DNA of 64,000 nucleotides from F23-B02 sp963650165 (GTDB taxonomy: Bacteria; Bacillota; Clostridia; Oscillospirales; Oscillospiraceae), in NCBI GenBank assembly GCA_963650165.1, contig CAVJKX010000010.1, positions 4,711 to 68,710 of the forward strand. Reading direction: 5' to 3'. This document shows positions 8,957-17,277 of the stretch, one piece after another. Made by a program: the position numbers and the translations under genes. The notes below the pieces were generated by a model that ran no database searches, was not told the DNA's origin, and saw only the letters and a list, made by a program, of their open reading frames with translations. Positions within the stretch are counted from its first letter, which is position 1, and each line of letters starts with the position of its first letter.

Positions 8957-9007
8957 ACCTCTTCCGGCTCGCTTGCGCGACCCGCCCTCCCCTCGAAGGG
9001 GAAGGCA
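8957..9007. repeat. Candidate palindromic intergenic repeat
   Basis: Between two convergent genes lies a short element made of two small stems: CTCGCttgcGCGA-like (TCGC/GCGA) and CCCCTcgaAGGGG, bounded by ACACCTCTTCCGG on one side and GAAGGCAGGG on the other. This arrangement resembles REP-like palindromes that recur between genes of gut Clostridia. Only one copy is in the window, so the repeat status is inferred from memory of similar elements, not shown here. Confidence 0.35.
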
Positions 9008-9084
9008 GGGATGCAGCGATTTTGCTGCGTAAAAAGTCATGGCATGCCTGTTTCCTACGTGCAATAATACCGGCTGCTCATGCC

Positions 9085-10455
9085 TTATCGGCACCTCATC
9101 CGCCGATCGGGCGCGGCCATTTTTTCTGTGTGCGCTTCCAAAACGACGAATATGACCGTAATGAGGGCGACATCCGGGAAGGGACAGAAGATGCCGGGGT
9201 TTGTCATGCTCATCATGAGTATGCCCAGATACGACAGCGCAGCGGCGCAGGCAACGCTGCTTTTTCTGCCGCGCCAGAGCATTTTCAGGCGCGACAGGAG
9301 CATCCAGCCGTAGGCCGCGGCGCCCGCAAACCCCATGGAGCTCAGGACCTGGATGACGGCATTGTGGTAAAACACGATGCAGCCGGAAACGTAGGCCTTG
9401 AATATCTCAAGATCCTTCGTGCTGCCGATGCCGATGCCGAACACGGGATGGTTCAGGAAGTTGTCAATGCCGCGGCGGATGAACTCGATGCGCGTTCTGT
9501 CGCCCGCGGCGGCGTTTTTGATGCGCGCGGCGTACAGCTCCGGCACTACGGCGACGGCGGCCGCAGCGGCGATCAGCAGTGCAGCGCCGAACAGCCGCTT
9601 ATACAGCCTGCGGCTTTTTTTGTTGCTGATGTAGATATACACCGCGCACAGCAGGAGCAGCACCGAGCCGAACAGCAGCCCCGAGCGCGAACCGCTCATG
9701 ACCATTGCAATGTGCATGAGCACCATGCCGATGAGATAGAGGTTGCTGCGCCGGACGAGCACGCAGGTCATGGGCATGCAGATGAGCAGCACCGTCGTGA
9801 CGTAATTGCGGGGCTTATAAAACAGCACGCCGCCCTTTTCGAGGAAGCTGCCAAAATTATGCGCATAGAAGCTGAAGATCACGACGACGAACAGCAGTCC
9901 CGCCGCATAGGCCGTCTCGGCCATGCGCTCTGCCCTGTCATAGCCGCGCTCGTTCTCAAGGCGCGTGCGGAAAAGGACATACAGCGCAAACTGCCCGAGG
10001 CCGAGAGCCAGCATGTAGTACATGCTGATGGGCTTGAGATAGTCCTGCGCCGATATAGTTCCTACGCCGCCGGCGATGAGCGCCAGCGTCACCGCAATAT
10101 ACGGATAAGTGAAGCGGCCGAACACGATCTTCCGGCGGTAATAGATGAGGTTGAATATGAGCGCCAGCGAAAACGGCACGATCGCATACATCATGTACGG
10201 CACGAGCTGCGAGAAGTCCTTGTAGTACGAGACCGCAATCTGCAGGGTGAAGCAGACCGGCGCAAAGACCGCCATCAGGTCGTCGCAGAATATGAGCATG
10301 AGCTCGCCGATGAGTATGAACAGACACATGCACACAAACGTTGTCTGCGTCACCGTAGCGGCGGACGCAAGCAGCAGCATCACCGGAAGATAGTACCTGC
10401 TGCCCCAGACCGCGTTCATTATATTACAGCCCTTATGAAATAGTGTCCTGATCAT
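9085..10455 (-). CDS. O-antigen-ligase/polymerase-like membrane protein
   Basis: The 456-residue protein is almost entirely membrane-embedded, with about ten to twelve hydrophobic segments. A motif pair typical of the Wzy/O-antigen ligase superfamily is visible: SGSRSGLLFG in a central helix followed by a long extracytoplasmic loop (FIRRGIDNFLNHPVFGIGIGS) that ends in HNAVIQVLSSMGFAG. Proteins of this family polymerise or transfer lipid-linked glycans at the outer face of the membrane. I use ATG at 10455 with AAAGGGG upstream; the gene then overlaps the end of the hybrid kinase gene by 23 nt, and it is the last gene of that operon. The actual glycan substrate is unknown. Confidence 0.8.
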   Translation of the reverse strand: MIRTLFHKGCNIMNAVWGSRYYLPVMLLLASAATVTQTTFVCMCLFILIGELMLIFCDDLMAVFAPVCFTLQIAVSYYKDFSQLVPYMMYAIVPFSLALIFNLIYYRRKIVFGRFTYPYIAVTLALIAGGVGTISAQDYLKPISMYYMLALGLGQFALYVLFRTRLENERGYDRAERMAETAYAAGLLFVVVIFSFYAHNFGSFLEKGGVLFYKPRNYVTTVLLICMPMTCVLVRRSNLYLIGMVLMHIAMVMSGSRSGLLFGSVLLLLCAVYIYISNKKSRRLYKRLFGAALLIAAAAAVAVVPELYAARIKNAAAGDRTRIEFIRRGIDNFLNHPVFGIGIGSTKDLEIFKAYVSGCIVFYHNAVIQVLSSMGFAGAAAYGWMLLSRLKMLWRGRKSSVACAAALSYLGILMMSMTNPGIFCPFPDVALITVIFVVLEAHTEKMAAPDRRMRCR

Positions 10456-13393
10456 ATGTACCCCTTTGGTTTTCGAATATGCCGACGAGCTTTGCGTAAA
10501 GCTCATCTGGCTTTACGGGCTTGAGTATATAGCCGGAGAAGTCGCTGAGTACTCCCCCCTGCTCGTTTATGAACGCATCCGCCGTCATTGCAAGTATGGG
10601 CACTGTCCGGCAGTATCGCATGCCGGAGGCGCGGATGCAGGCCGCAGCCTCTATGCCGTTCATCTCCGGCATCTGGATATCCATAAGTATGCAGTCGTAA
10701 TAGCCGTCGGGCTTTGAGCGGAAAAGCTCCGCCGCCTCCCTGCCGTTTTCCGCGCAGTCAACAAGCGCGCCGTGCCGCTCGAGCAGGCGGCAGGTTATGG
10801 TCGTGTTTATCATAACGTCGTCAACGACCATGATGCGCCGCCCGTTTATCGCCGAGCAGTCAAGGCTCCGCACCTCGGTAACGGCCGCCTCGCCGAGCGA
10901 GTACGGGATATCGACAAAGAAGGTCGTTCCGACGCCCTGACGGCTTTTTACCGATATCGTGCCGCCCTGGAGGTCTATCATGCTCTTGCATATGGCCATA
11001 CCGAGGCCGCTTCCGGCCGCTCTGCCGCCGTCGGCGCTCTGCTCCTGCGTATACGGCTCGAAAAGGTGTTCGATGAAGTCCTCGCTTATGCCGACGCCGG
11101 TGTCGGCCACCTCAAGATGCAGGATCGACGACTTTTCGTCCATCAGCTTCTGCGAAGCCAGAAGTCTCACGCTGCCTCCCGTTTTTGTAAACTTGCTGGC
11201 GTTTGACAGCAGGTTGTTGAGTATCTTGCGCAGCGAAAGCTCGTCGCCGAGGACGTTGGGGCGGCTCAGATCTCCGGTGTCGATAGTAAACCTCACGCCC
11301 TTGGTAGTCATGACCGCGCTGTACACGGAGTATACCTCGTCGAGCACGGCTGTGATATTGAAGGGCTTTGCGTTTATCTCGTATCTGCTGCTTTCGATCT
11401 TGCTCATGTCCATGATGTTGTTGAGCAGGCTCAGCAGGTACTGAGAGGATTGGTCGATCTGGTTGAGGTGATCGCGCAGCTCATCGTCGCGCCCCTCGCC
11501 GATCATCTCGCGGGCAAGATATGTAAGGCCTGCAATGGAGTTCATGGGCGTGCGTATCTCATGCGACATGTGCGAGAGGAACTCGCCCTTGGCGCGGCTG
11601 GAGTCCTGCGCAAGCTCGACGGAGTTGCGCAGAAGAAGCTGCGCCTCGATATCCTGCGTTATATCGGTCGCAACGCAGACATAGTGCGACTTCACCCCGC
11701 CCGTCACGATGGGGGAAAACGCGCATCTGAGCGTTATATCCCTGCCGTCGCCGGTCCTGAACGGTATATCGACCGAGCAGCCGCCGCTGCCGGTTGAGGA
11801 TACGAGCGCGTCAACGACCTTGTCGGCAGTCTCGGCATCGACATTTTCGCGGAGCGTCTGCATGGCGGAGCGCTCGTTAAAATAGCTCTGCGGAAGGCCC
11901 AGCACCTTTTTCGTGTTGGCGCTTACGAAGCAGTATCTGCTCTCGCCCCTCGGCTTTATGAGAATGACGTTCGGGATAAACGCGGTCATGCTCGAAAACA
12001 GATGCTCGCGCTCAGCCACCTGCTTATACAATGCGGCATTCTTGACGGCAATGGACGCTATCGCGCAGACCGTGCTCAGGAACGAGAAGTCCGCATAGGT
12101 ATAGTCAACGCCCTTCTCCTTTTCAGCAAGCAGCAGGAGTCCGACGACGCTGCCGCCGTCCTTCAGTGCGCAGATGCAGGATATGCCGTAATCGGAGAAA
12201 AGCTCCTTTTCCGAGCCCCACATGGATCTGTACAGGGGGTCGGCTTCAAATTCCTTAATGATTATGTGGTTTCTGTCCGAGCCGTCCTCCTCGAAATATT
12301 TAACGCAGGGATGGTCGGCCGCGATGGTAAACGCAGCGGGCTTCAGGGGCATAGCGCTGCACACGGGAACATACTTCCCGTTCTGCATCAGGCAGATATA
12401 GAGCTGGTCAACGTGGATATCGTTTTTTATGACCTTGACGGTCTGGCGCAGTATGCTGTCGATATCCAGGGTCTTGGACACGCTGTCGCTGTATTTTTTA
12501 ATGCGGCTGCCCTGCTGCTCCTCGTCGGAGAATATCGACATGAGCAGCTTGCGGAAGCAGGCTATCAGGCCGAAAAGAATTATGGCAAGAAACAGGAAGG
12601 CCTCAACGTCCGGGTCTCCGAGGTGTCCGCCGATCTTCTCGAACAGGGCGTCAAGCTTCCGGAAAAACAGCGCCGCAACGCCGACGCACATGACCGTCGA
12701 TACGAGCATGAGTATGCTGCTTGAAATGACGGGTGTTATATTGAACATCCGTCGCTTATACAGCGAGCGGACGAACATGACCGCAAACGCAAGACCGAAC
12801 AGCGTATCCCATGGGAAGGTATTTCCCGGGAGTATCTGCACGATGTTGCCTATCGCCATGAGGAAGCAGCCTATTATAAGCTCCGCGACGCCGGGCGCCT
12901 TTCTGCCCTTTGCGGCAAGTATCCTGCGGAAAAGCCTTATGATGGAGCCGACGATGAGCATGAAAAACACCGTCGGTATCGCGATCTTCCAGTCCATCGA
13001 ATAGGTGTATACCGCCATGCCGCTGCTGCCGACCGACAGCTTGGGCGGGGCGAGGAAAAAGCCCGTTGCGGAAATGACGAGTATTATGAGCGTGCCGACA
13101 AACCATATTATGCGCTCAAGGCTGTTTTTTACGTTTGCAAACTGATAGACGTAGTTATAGACCAGAAACGCTATTGAAAACAGCGCCAGCAGAGATACAT
13201 AGTACCAGAACTCGTAGCTCGGGAAGACGTTCAGGCGCATGAACACCGTTCCGCCCGTCCACAGCACAAGGTCGCCCAGCAGCACGAGCCATGCGCGCAT
13301 TTCGCGGCTGCGTTCGGCGGCAAAGAAGGCCACGAACATAAGGGAAAAGCATAAAAATGCCGCTATATTAACAAATATGTACGATACGTTCAT
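10433..13393 (-). CDS. Hybrid sensor histidine kinase (7TM, GAF, PAS, HisKA, HATPase, receiver)
   Basis: The 986-residue membrane protein has seven N-terminal hydrophobic segments (about 5-215), two more near 225-285, a GAF-like domain (about 305-455), a PAS-like domain (about 468-590), HisKA with the phosphorylated His611 in FLSHMSHEIRTPMNSI, an ATPase domain with NLLSNASKF, DTGVG (764-768) and GSGLG (794-798), and a C-terminal receiver with MVVDD and phosphoacceptor Asp905 in LMDIQMPEMNG. There is no HPt domain in the protein; a separate HPt protein is encoded in the same operon, so phosphate probably passes His611-Asp905-HPt-response regulator. It overlaps the GH3-like gene by 4 nt. The signal sensed is unknown. 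Confidence 0.93.
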   Translation of the reverse strand: MNVSYIFVNIAAFLCFSLMFVAFFAAERSREMRAWLVLLGDLVLWTGGTVFMRLNVFPSYEFWYYVSLLALFSIAFLVYNYVYQFANVKNSLERIIWFVGTLIILVISATGFFLAPPKLSVGSSGMAVYTYSMDWKIAIPTVFFMLIVGSIIRLFRRILAAKGRKAPGVAELIIGCFLMAIGNIVQILPGNTFPWDTLFGLAFAVMFVRSLYKRRMFNITPVISSSILMLVSTVMCVGVAALFFRKLDALFEKIGGHLGDPDVEAFLFLAIILFGLIACFRKLLMSIFSDEEQQGSRIKKYSDSVSKTLDIDSILRQTVKVIKNDIHVDQLYICLMQNGKYVPVCSAMPLKPAAFTIAADHPCVKYFEEDGSDRNHIIIKEFEADPLYRSMWGSEKELFSDYGISCICALKDGGSVVGLLLLAEKEKGVDYTYADFSFLSTVCAIASIAVKNAALYKQVAEREHLFSSMTAFIPNVILIKPRGESRYCFVSANTKKVLGLPQSYFNERSAMQTLRENVDAETADKVVDALVSSTGSGGCSVDIPFRTGDGRDITLRCAFSPIVTGGVKSHYVCVATDITQDIEAQLLLRNSVELAQDSSRAKGEFLSHMSHEIRTPMNSIAGLTYLAREMIGEGRDDELRDHLNQIDQSSQYLLSLLNNIMDMSKIESSRYEINAKPFNITAVLDEVYSVYSAVMTTKGVRFTIDTGDLSRPNVLGDELSLRKILNNLLSNASKFTKTGGSVRLLASQKLMDEKSSILHLEVADTGVGISEDFIEHLFEPYTQEQSADGGRAAGSGLGMAICKSMIDLQGGTISVKSRQGVGTTFFVDIPYSLGEAAVTEVRSLDCSAINGRRIMVVDDVMINTTITCRLLERHGALVDCAENGREAAELFRSKPDGYYDCILMDIQMPEMNGIEAAACIRASGMRYCRTVPILAMTADAFINEQGGVLSDFSGYILKPVKPDELYAKLVGIFENQRGTYDQDTIS

Positions 13394-15009
13394 GCATTAC
13401 TCTCCGTAAGCTTCTCATGATCTGTCCCGTCGAGCATCGCCTTGAGCCACAGCGGGTCGGGGTTTATGCGCTCAAGCTTTGCTCCGCGCTTATGCTCAAA
13501 GCTCTCTATCGTTTTATACGGCAGGATGCTTATCTGAAGGGGCTCTATATTAAGGAGCTTTTTAAGGTCCTTATAATCGCTGTCAAAATATCTGAAGTAA
13601 ACCGAAAGATGCTCTGTGAGCACCTGCTTTGTCACGACGTCGTTCGCCCTTGCCTCGGGCGTAAGCTCAAGGTAGATATGCAGAAACGGCGTGTTTTCAC
13701 CGTCATATTCCTTTGCCGCTATCCAGTCGCCTATGCCGAGCTTGGACATGCGGATGACCTCGGTGACGGACTTTTCCGTTATGCGCGTAAAGCCCGCTAT
13801 GTCGATGACCGTCGGGATGCGGTCAACATAGGTAAAGCGCGGAACGCCCGTCAGCTTATCGACCTCGGTGCATCTGTACACATCGCCTATGCGGTAGCGC
13901 ATGAACGCGCCGCCGTGCAGCGTGCTTATGACAAGCTCGTACCGCGCTCCCGTGCGCACCTCGTCCATAAGGCAGCTCAGCGGCTTGTACGACGGGTCGC
14001 GGAGGTTCCGGAGCATCTCGTTTTCGGGTATGAACTCGTAGAAGCAGGAGTCGGGAAACAGCACCATGCCGCGCTGCTCCCATGTGTCGCAGCCGACGCA
14101 GGTCGATTCCGTTCCGGCGGCGACCTCGACCGGCGTTACGCCCCAGGCCTCGGCGAGCTTATCGCGGTAGCACCTGCCGTCCGTTCCCGTGCAGGCAAAG
14201 CCCGTTATGCGGAAAAGATCGACCGGGCGTATCTTACGCCGCTCCCTGCGGCAGTTGTATTTTGCTTTAATATACCGCGCGGCAATGACCGGCGAAACCT
14301 TCACGCCGCCGCTGCCGGAGGATATCTGCTTATCGAAATTCTCGGTTATGTAATTTGCGACGCTACCCATGGCAAAGAAATAGTCGATACCGCCGTTGAA
14401 GGCCATTTTGAAGCCCTTTTTGATGCGTTGGCTGAACGACAGATCCGAATACTCGTCGCTGTCGGGCAGCCACTCAAAGCGCATTTCCTCGTTCATGAGG
14501 CTCGGTATGAGCCCCGTTTCGTAAGGAAGCGGCGCGCCGCCGTAGAGGAACCTGTGCCCCGGGCGAATGTTGAAGTCTGCCTTGCCGTGGCCGGAAACGA
14601 GCATGGCCATGGCCATGATATTGTGCTTGTACGCATCGAGCATGCGCCGCGTATAAGGCGCGATCTTTATCGGGCGCAGACCGCCCTCCCACGTCGTTTC
14701 TATCCATATAACCGGCGCTTCCGGAAGCGTGTCCGGATCGCGGCGGAACAGAACGTCGGCGTAGTCGGCATAGTCAGTCAGCGGCATGGTGCGCAGAAAC
14801 TCCTCGACGCTGCCGGGCGCGGAGCGCTTATAAACGCTCCGGCCGAGCGCCGATGCGCACCAGGAGTTTATCTGCTCCTGCATGAGCCGCCGCTGAACGT
14901 ACATGTAATCTTTTATGTTAAGCTCCAGATAGCCGCAGTATTCGTTCCATAGCTGCTGCTTGCTGAATTTGCGCAATTTCTGTTGAAAGGTCATTATAGC
15001 TTCATCCAA
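13390..15009 (-). CDS. GH3-family adenylate-forming enzyme
   Basis: The 539-residue protein matches the GH3 auxin-responsive family, which in plants joins amino acids to acyl acids through an acyl-adenylate. Visible marks are QEQINSWCASALGRSVYKR, TTWEGGLRPIKIAPYT (glycine-rich phosphate loop position), FLYGGAPLPYETG, GTESTCVGC, MRYRIGDVYRCT and DRIPTVIDIAGFTRITEKSV at the start of the mobile C-terminal domain. Bacterial members are uncharacterised and their substrate cannot be read from the sequence. The start is TTG at 15009 or ATG at 14994; the weak ribosome binding sites do not decide. Sandwiched between phosphorelay genes, it may make or remove a conjugated signal, but this is inference. 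Confidence 0.82.
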   Translation of the reverse strand: MDEAIMTFQQKLRKFSKQQLWNEYCGYLELNIKDYMYVQRRLMQEQINSWCASALGRSVYKRSAPGSVEEFLRTMPLTDYADYADVLFRRDPDTLPEAPVIWIETTWEGGLRPIKIAPYTRRMLDAYKHNIMAMAMLVSGHGKADFNIRPGHRFLYGGAPLPYETGLIPSLMNEEMRFEWLPDSDEYSDLSFSQRIKKGFKMAFNGGIDYFFAMGSVANYITENFDKQISSGSGGVKVSPVIAARYIKAKYNCRRERRKIRPVDLFRITGFACTGTDGRCYRDKLAEAWGVTPVEVAAGTESTCVGCDTWEQRGMVLFPDSCFYEFIPENEMLRNLRDPSYKPLSCLMDEVRTGARYELVISTLHGGAFMRYRIGDVYRCTEVDKLTGVPRFTYVDRIPTVIDIAGFTRITEKSVTEVIRMSKLGIGDWIAAKEYDGENTPFLHIYLELTPEARANDVVTKQVLTEHLSVYFRYFDSDYKDLKKLLNIEPLQISILPYKTIESFEHKRGAKLERINPDPLWLKAMLDGTDHEKLTESNA

Positions 15010-15011
15010 AA

Positions 15012-15533
15012 TTATCTCTTGAATATCTCTCTAAAACCCGACGGCGTCGGAATAAGAAAGGGAACGCGCGTCTTATACTCATTGTAGCCGCCTATGCAGC
15101 GCGGGAAAAAGCACTTATCCTCCGCCGACGCGAGCAGAAGATCGAGCCCCGTATACAGCGCCGCGTCAGCCCACGGAAGCGCAAGGGCATAGTGCAGCGA
15201 AACGTACAGCCCGGCAAAGAACAGCACCCCGGGATGGCGGCACAGTGCGTAAAAGCCCTTATCGTACACCTGCCGTCCGCTCTCCTGGCTGACATATGCA
15301 TCCTTCGGCGAAAACGAGCCGAACAGCACATACAGAAGCAGGAGCAGAAACGCCGCCGCGACGGCGCACCACGCACCGTCAATTTTCCCGGGCTCCAGAT
15401 GCGCGGCCGTTGCCGCCGCGAGCGCCGCAAGTCCCGCCGGGAAGCACAGGCGCAGCGCCTTTTTGTGCAGCAGGGCGTCGTTCACGTCTCCCAGCAGCAT
15501 AAGTGCAAACGCTGCCGCTCCAAGGAGCATCAT
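15012..15533 (-). CDS. Isoprenylcysteine-methyltransferase-like (ICMT/PEMT fold) membrane protein
   Basis: A 173-residue protein with four to five hydrophobic segments. The second half carries the pattern of the ICMT/PEMT/DUF1295 membrane methyltransferase fold: GFYALCRHPGVLFFAGLYV, later EDKCFFPRCIGGYNEYKTRVPFLIP (R-H-P-G then E...Y..Y...VP..P). Family members methylate small or lipid substrates with SAM, but several are only predicted. It overlaps the HPt gene by 4 nt and is followed 2 nt later by the GH3-like gene, so it belongs to the same transcript. The substrate is not known. Confidence 0.72.
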   Translation of the reverse strand: MMLLGAAAFALMLLGDVNDALLHKKALRLCFPAGLAALAAATAAHLEPGKIDGAWCAVAAAFLLLLLYVLFGSFSPKDAYVSQESGRQVYDKGFYALCRHPGVLFFAGLYVSLHYALALPWADAALYTGLDLLLASAEDKCFFPRCIGGYNEYKTRVPFLIPTPSGFREIFKR

Positions 15534-15880
15534 AGGCTTTTTATCATGCCGGCGGCCGCTTCATATTCGCGCACGACGGCATCGCGGTACAGAGCGGCCC
15601 CTGCTGTGTCTCCCCTGCGCAGAGCCTCCGTAATGCTCTTGAGAGCCTCGAACAGACCTGTGAGCCCGAGCATGCCGGAGCTTCCCTTGAGCGAGTGCGC
15701 CGCGCGGAAGCCCTCCTGTGCATCGTCCGCGTCAAGGGCGGACACGAGCAGAGCGTAATTTTCGTCCGCAAGGAACATATCCAGCAGGCTTCGCAGAAGC
15801 TCCTCGTCTCCGGAAACGCGCTCGACGGCGCCGGCATAATCGTATCCGCGCGCTGCGTAGGCAAATTTAAGCTCCGACAT
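15530..15880 (-). CDS. Histidine phosphotransfer (HPt) protein
   Basis: The 116-residue all-helical protein has the HPt signature AAHSLKGSSGMLG with the phosphorylatable His62. Separate HPt proteins relay phosphate from the receiver of a hybrid kinase to a final response regulator. Both partners are encoded in this operon (receiver Asp905 of the hybrid kinase, Asp56 of the response regulator). The gene overlaps the response-regulator gene by 14 nt. The assignment is firm; the pairing is inferred from context. Confidence 0.9.
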   Translation of the reverse strand: MSELKFAYAARGYDYAGAVERVSGDEELLRSLLDMFLADENYALLVSALDADDAQEGFRAAHSLKGSSGMLGLTGLFEALKSITEALRRGDTAGAALYRDAVVREYEAAAGMIKSL

Positions 15881-16586
15881 TCGCGCTCTCCTTATACTCG
15901 AATATCTCCGACGGGCGGCCGCCTGTTTTGCAGTCGAGCGTTATGCCGACCTCGCCGAGAGAATGCATATACTTCAGATATCTGCGCGAGGTGACGGTAG
16001 AAAGGCCGAGGCCCTCGCTTATCTCGATAAGCGGCATTTTTCTGCCGACGTTTCTGCTCATGAAGCTGCGGACCGTCTCGAGCGTCGTTTTGTTTATCTT
16101 GCCCGAATGGGGAGTGCCGGGGTCTGCCTGCTCGGAGGTATTGTAGTTTCTGTGCGGGCACAGCAGGACATCGACCTTATCCTGCGTCCAGACGCGGGTT
16201 GTTCTTATGAGCTTCATGACGGTATCAAAGCGCGAAACGGCCTTTTCAAGTCTGGCACTGTTGAACGGCTTTAATATGTAATCGCAGATACCGTAGCACA
16301 TGGCCGAGCGTATGACCTGATAGTCGTCTGCCGAGGTTATCATGATGACCTGGACCTCGGTATTGAACTTTCTGAGATCCGCGAGAAACTCGATGCCGTT
16401 CATGCCGGGCATGAAGTAATCGAGCACGACAAGGTCCGCTCCGTCCGGCGTCTGACGCAGATAGTCGAGCGCGTCGCCGCAGCGGCGGAAATTGCCCGAG
16501 AGCTTCAGCTGGGCAAATTTACCGAGCTGCTTTTCGAGGATCGAGCAGACCATCAGATCGTCCTCGACGATGATTGTTTTATACAC
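15867..16586 (-). CDS. CitB/DcuR-type response regulator
   Basis: The 239-residue protein has an N-terminal receiver (IIVEDDLMVCSILE, phosphoacceptor Asp56 in VVLDYFMPGMNG, ITSADD, and Lys in ILKPF near 106) and a C-terminal helix-turn-helix region containing LGLSTVTSRRYLKYMHSLG, arranged as in the CitB/DcuR/MalR group. It starts at GTG 16586 with GAGG nine nt upstream and is the first gene of the six-gene operon, behind a good promoter, so it may regulate its own operon. The final residues (KTGGRPSEIFEYKE) fit the usual wing-like end of this family. Confidence 0.9.
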   Translation of the reverse strand: MYKTIIVEDDLMVCSILEKQLGKFAQLKLSGNFRRCGDALDYLRQTPDGADLVVLDYFMPGMNGIEFLADLRKFNTEVQVIMITSADDYQVIRSAMCYGICDYILKPFNSARLEKAVSRFDTVMKLIRTTRVWTQDKVDVLLCPHRNYNTSEQADPGTPHSGKINKTTLETVRSFMSRNVGRKMPLIEISEGLGLSTVTSRRYLKYMHSLGEVGITLDCKTGGRPSEIFEYKESANVGA

Positions 16587-16641
16587 AGCAAAACACCTCT
16601 GTTTTAATGTTCCTTATTCTCTTGCAAATTTTATAATAATT

Positions 16642-16670
16642 ATTTTACCAAGTTTTTTTATCTCGGTCAA
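16642..16670 (-). promoter_or_regulatory. Promoter of the phosphorelay/GH3 operon
   Basis: Read leftward, TTGACC (16665-16670), a 17-nt spacer and TAAAAT (16642-16647). Transcription would begin near 16635, about 50 nt before the response-regulator start. Confidence 0.7.
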
Positions 16671-16735
16671 CACCAACAGGACAATTAGTTATTAAATATT
16701 CTGCGCTGCAATATCGTACATTCCGTTTTTTTCGC

Positions 16736-16764
16736 TTGCGCGCGGCGGCGCGGCATGTTACAAT
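16736..16764 (+). promoter_or_regulatory. Promoter of the small acidic protein gene
   Basis: TTGCGC (16736-16741), a 17-nt G+C-rich spacer and TACAAT (16759-16764), 28 nt before the start codon. Confidence 0.5.
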
Positions 16765-16791
16765 TAGCAAAAATTCATCGGAGGCTATGCC

Positions 16792-17112
16792 ATGACAAAC
16801 GAAGAAAAGATCGATCTGAAAAAGGAGATCGAGGAGCAGGACGGGTATAAATACAGCGACGAGCTGTTTTACACCGGTGAGGGCGACCTTCTCGACACCG
16901 CCGAGGGCAGAGCTAAGTTCTGCCGCATAAACGAGACAACGGTCTTTAAGAAAAAGGATCCCACCGTCTGGAACAACTACATCTGGGTATTCAACAATCA
17001 GGGCGTCGGCATGACGATAAAGCGTCAGAGCAACGTCGACCCGCAGCTTATGGAGTGCATCGACTACGACGCCGACGGCAATCCCACCGGCAAGGCCTAC
17101 GAGCCGACCTGA
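16792..17112 (+). CDS. Small acidic protein of unknown function
   Basis: A 106-residue protein, strongly acidic, without signal peptide or membrane segment. It starts at ATG 16792 with CGGAGG 8 nt upstream and is framed by its own promoter and a strong terminator, so it is a single-gene transcription unit. Sequence features include an N-terminal charged helix (NEEKIDLKKEIEEQDGYKYS) and a compact beta-rich remainder (TVWNNYIWVFNNQGVGMTIK). I do not recognise a family. Its isolated, well-punctuated unit suggests a real and possibly abundant cytoplasmic protein. Confidence 0.75.
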   Translation: MTNEEKIDLKKEIEEQDGYKYSDELFYTGEGDLLDTAEGRAKFCRINETTVFKKKDPTVWNNYIWVFNNQGVGMTIKRQSNVDPQLMECIDYDADGNPTGKAYEPT

Positions 17113-17127
17113 TAAATGCACGGCAAA

Positions 17128-17160
17128 GCAGGCTCACGAACGTGAGCCTGCCTGTTTTTT
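17128..17160 (+). terminator. Intrinsic terminator after the small acidic protein
   Basis: A 10-bp stem GCAGGCTCAC / GTGAGCCTGC with a GAAC loop, then CTGTTTTTT. It begins 15 nt after the stop codon. Confidence 0.9.
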
Positions 17161-17228
17161 ATCACAAGGTGCGCCATGCCGCCGAGAACGAATGTTTGAA
17201 AGCTTTCGTAAATGCGGCATTATGCAAT

Positions 17229-17268
17229 AAAAAGACGCAGGTTTACGTCCGCGAATCTGCGTCTTTTT
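17229..17268 (-). terminator. Intrinsic terminator after hypB
   Basis: AAAAAGACGCAG and CTGCGTCTTTTT form a 12-bp stem that ends in T runs on both strands, so it can serve hypB leftward and back up the preceding rightward terminator. Confidence 0.85.
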
Positions 17269-17277
17269 TGTTTAAAA

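Noticed and set aside
13417..14952. Long open frame on the + strand opposite the GH3-like gene (also 9022-10443, 21185-22360, 23894-25027, 32239-33399 and 38102-39781)
   Set aside because: These are antisense frames kept open by high G+C codon bias. Their Arg/His/Ala-rich peptides match no family and they lie opposite well-supported genes.
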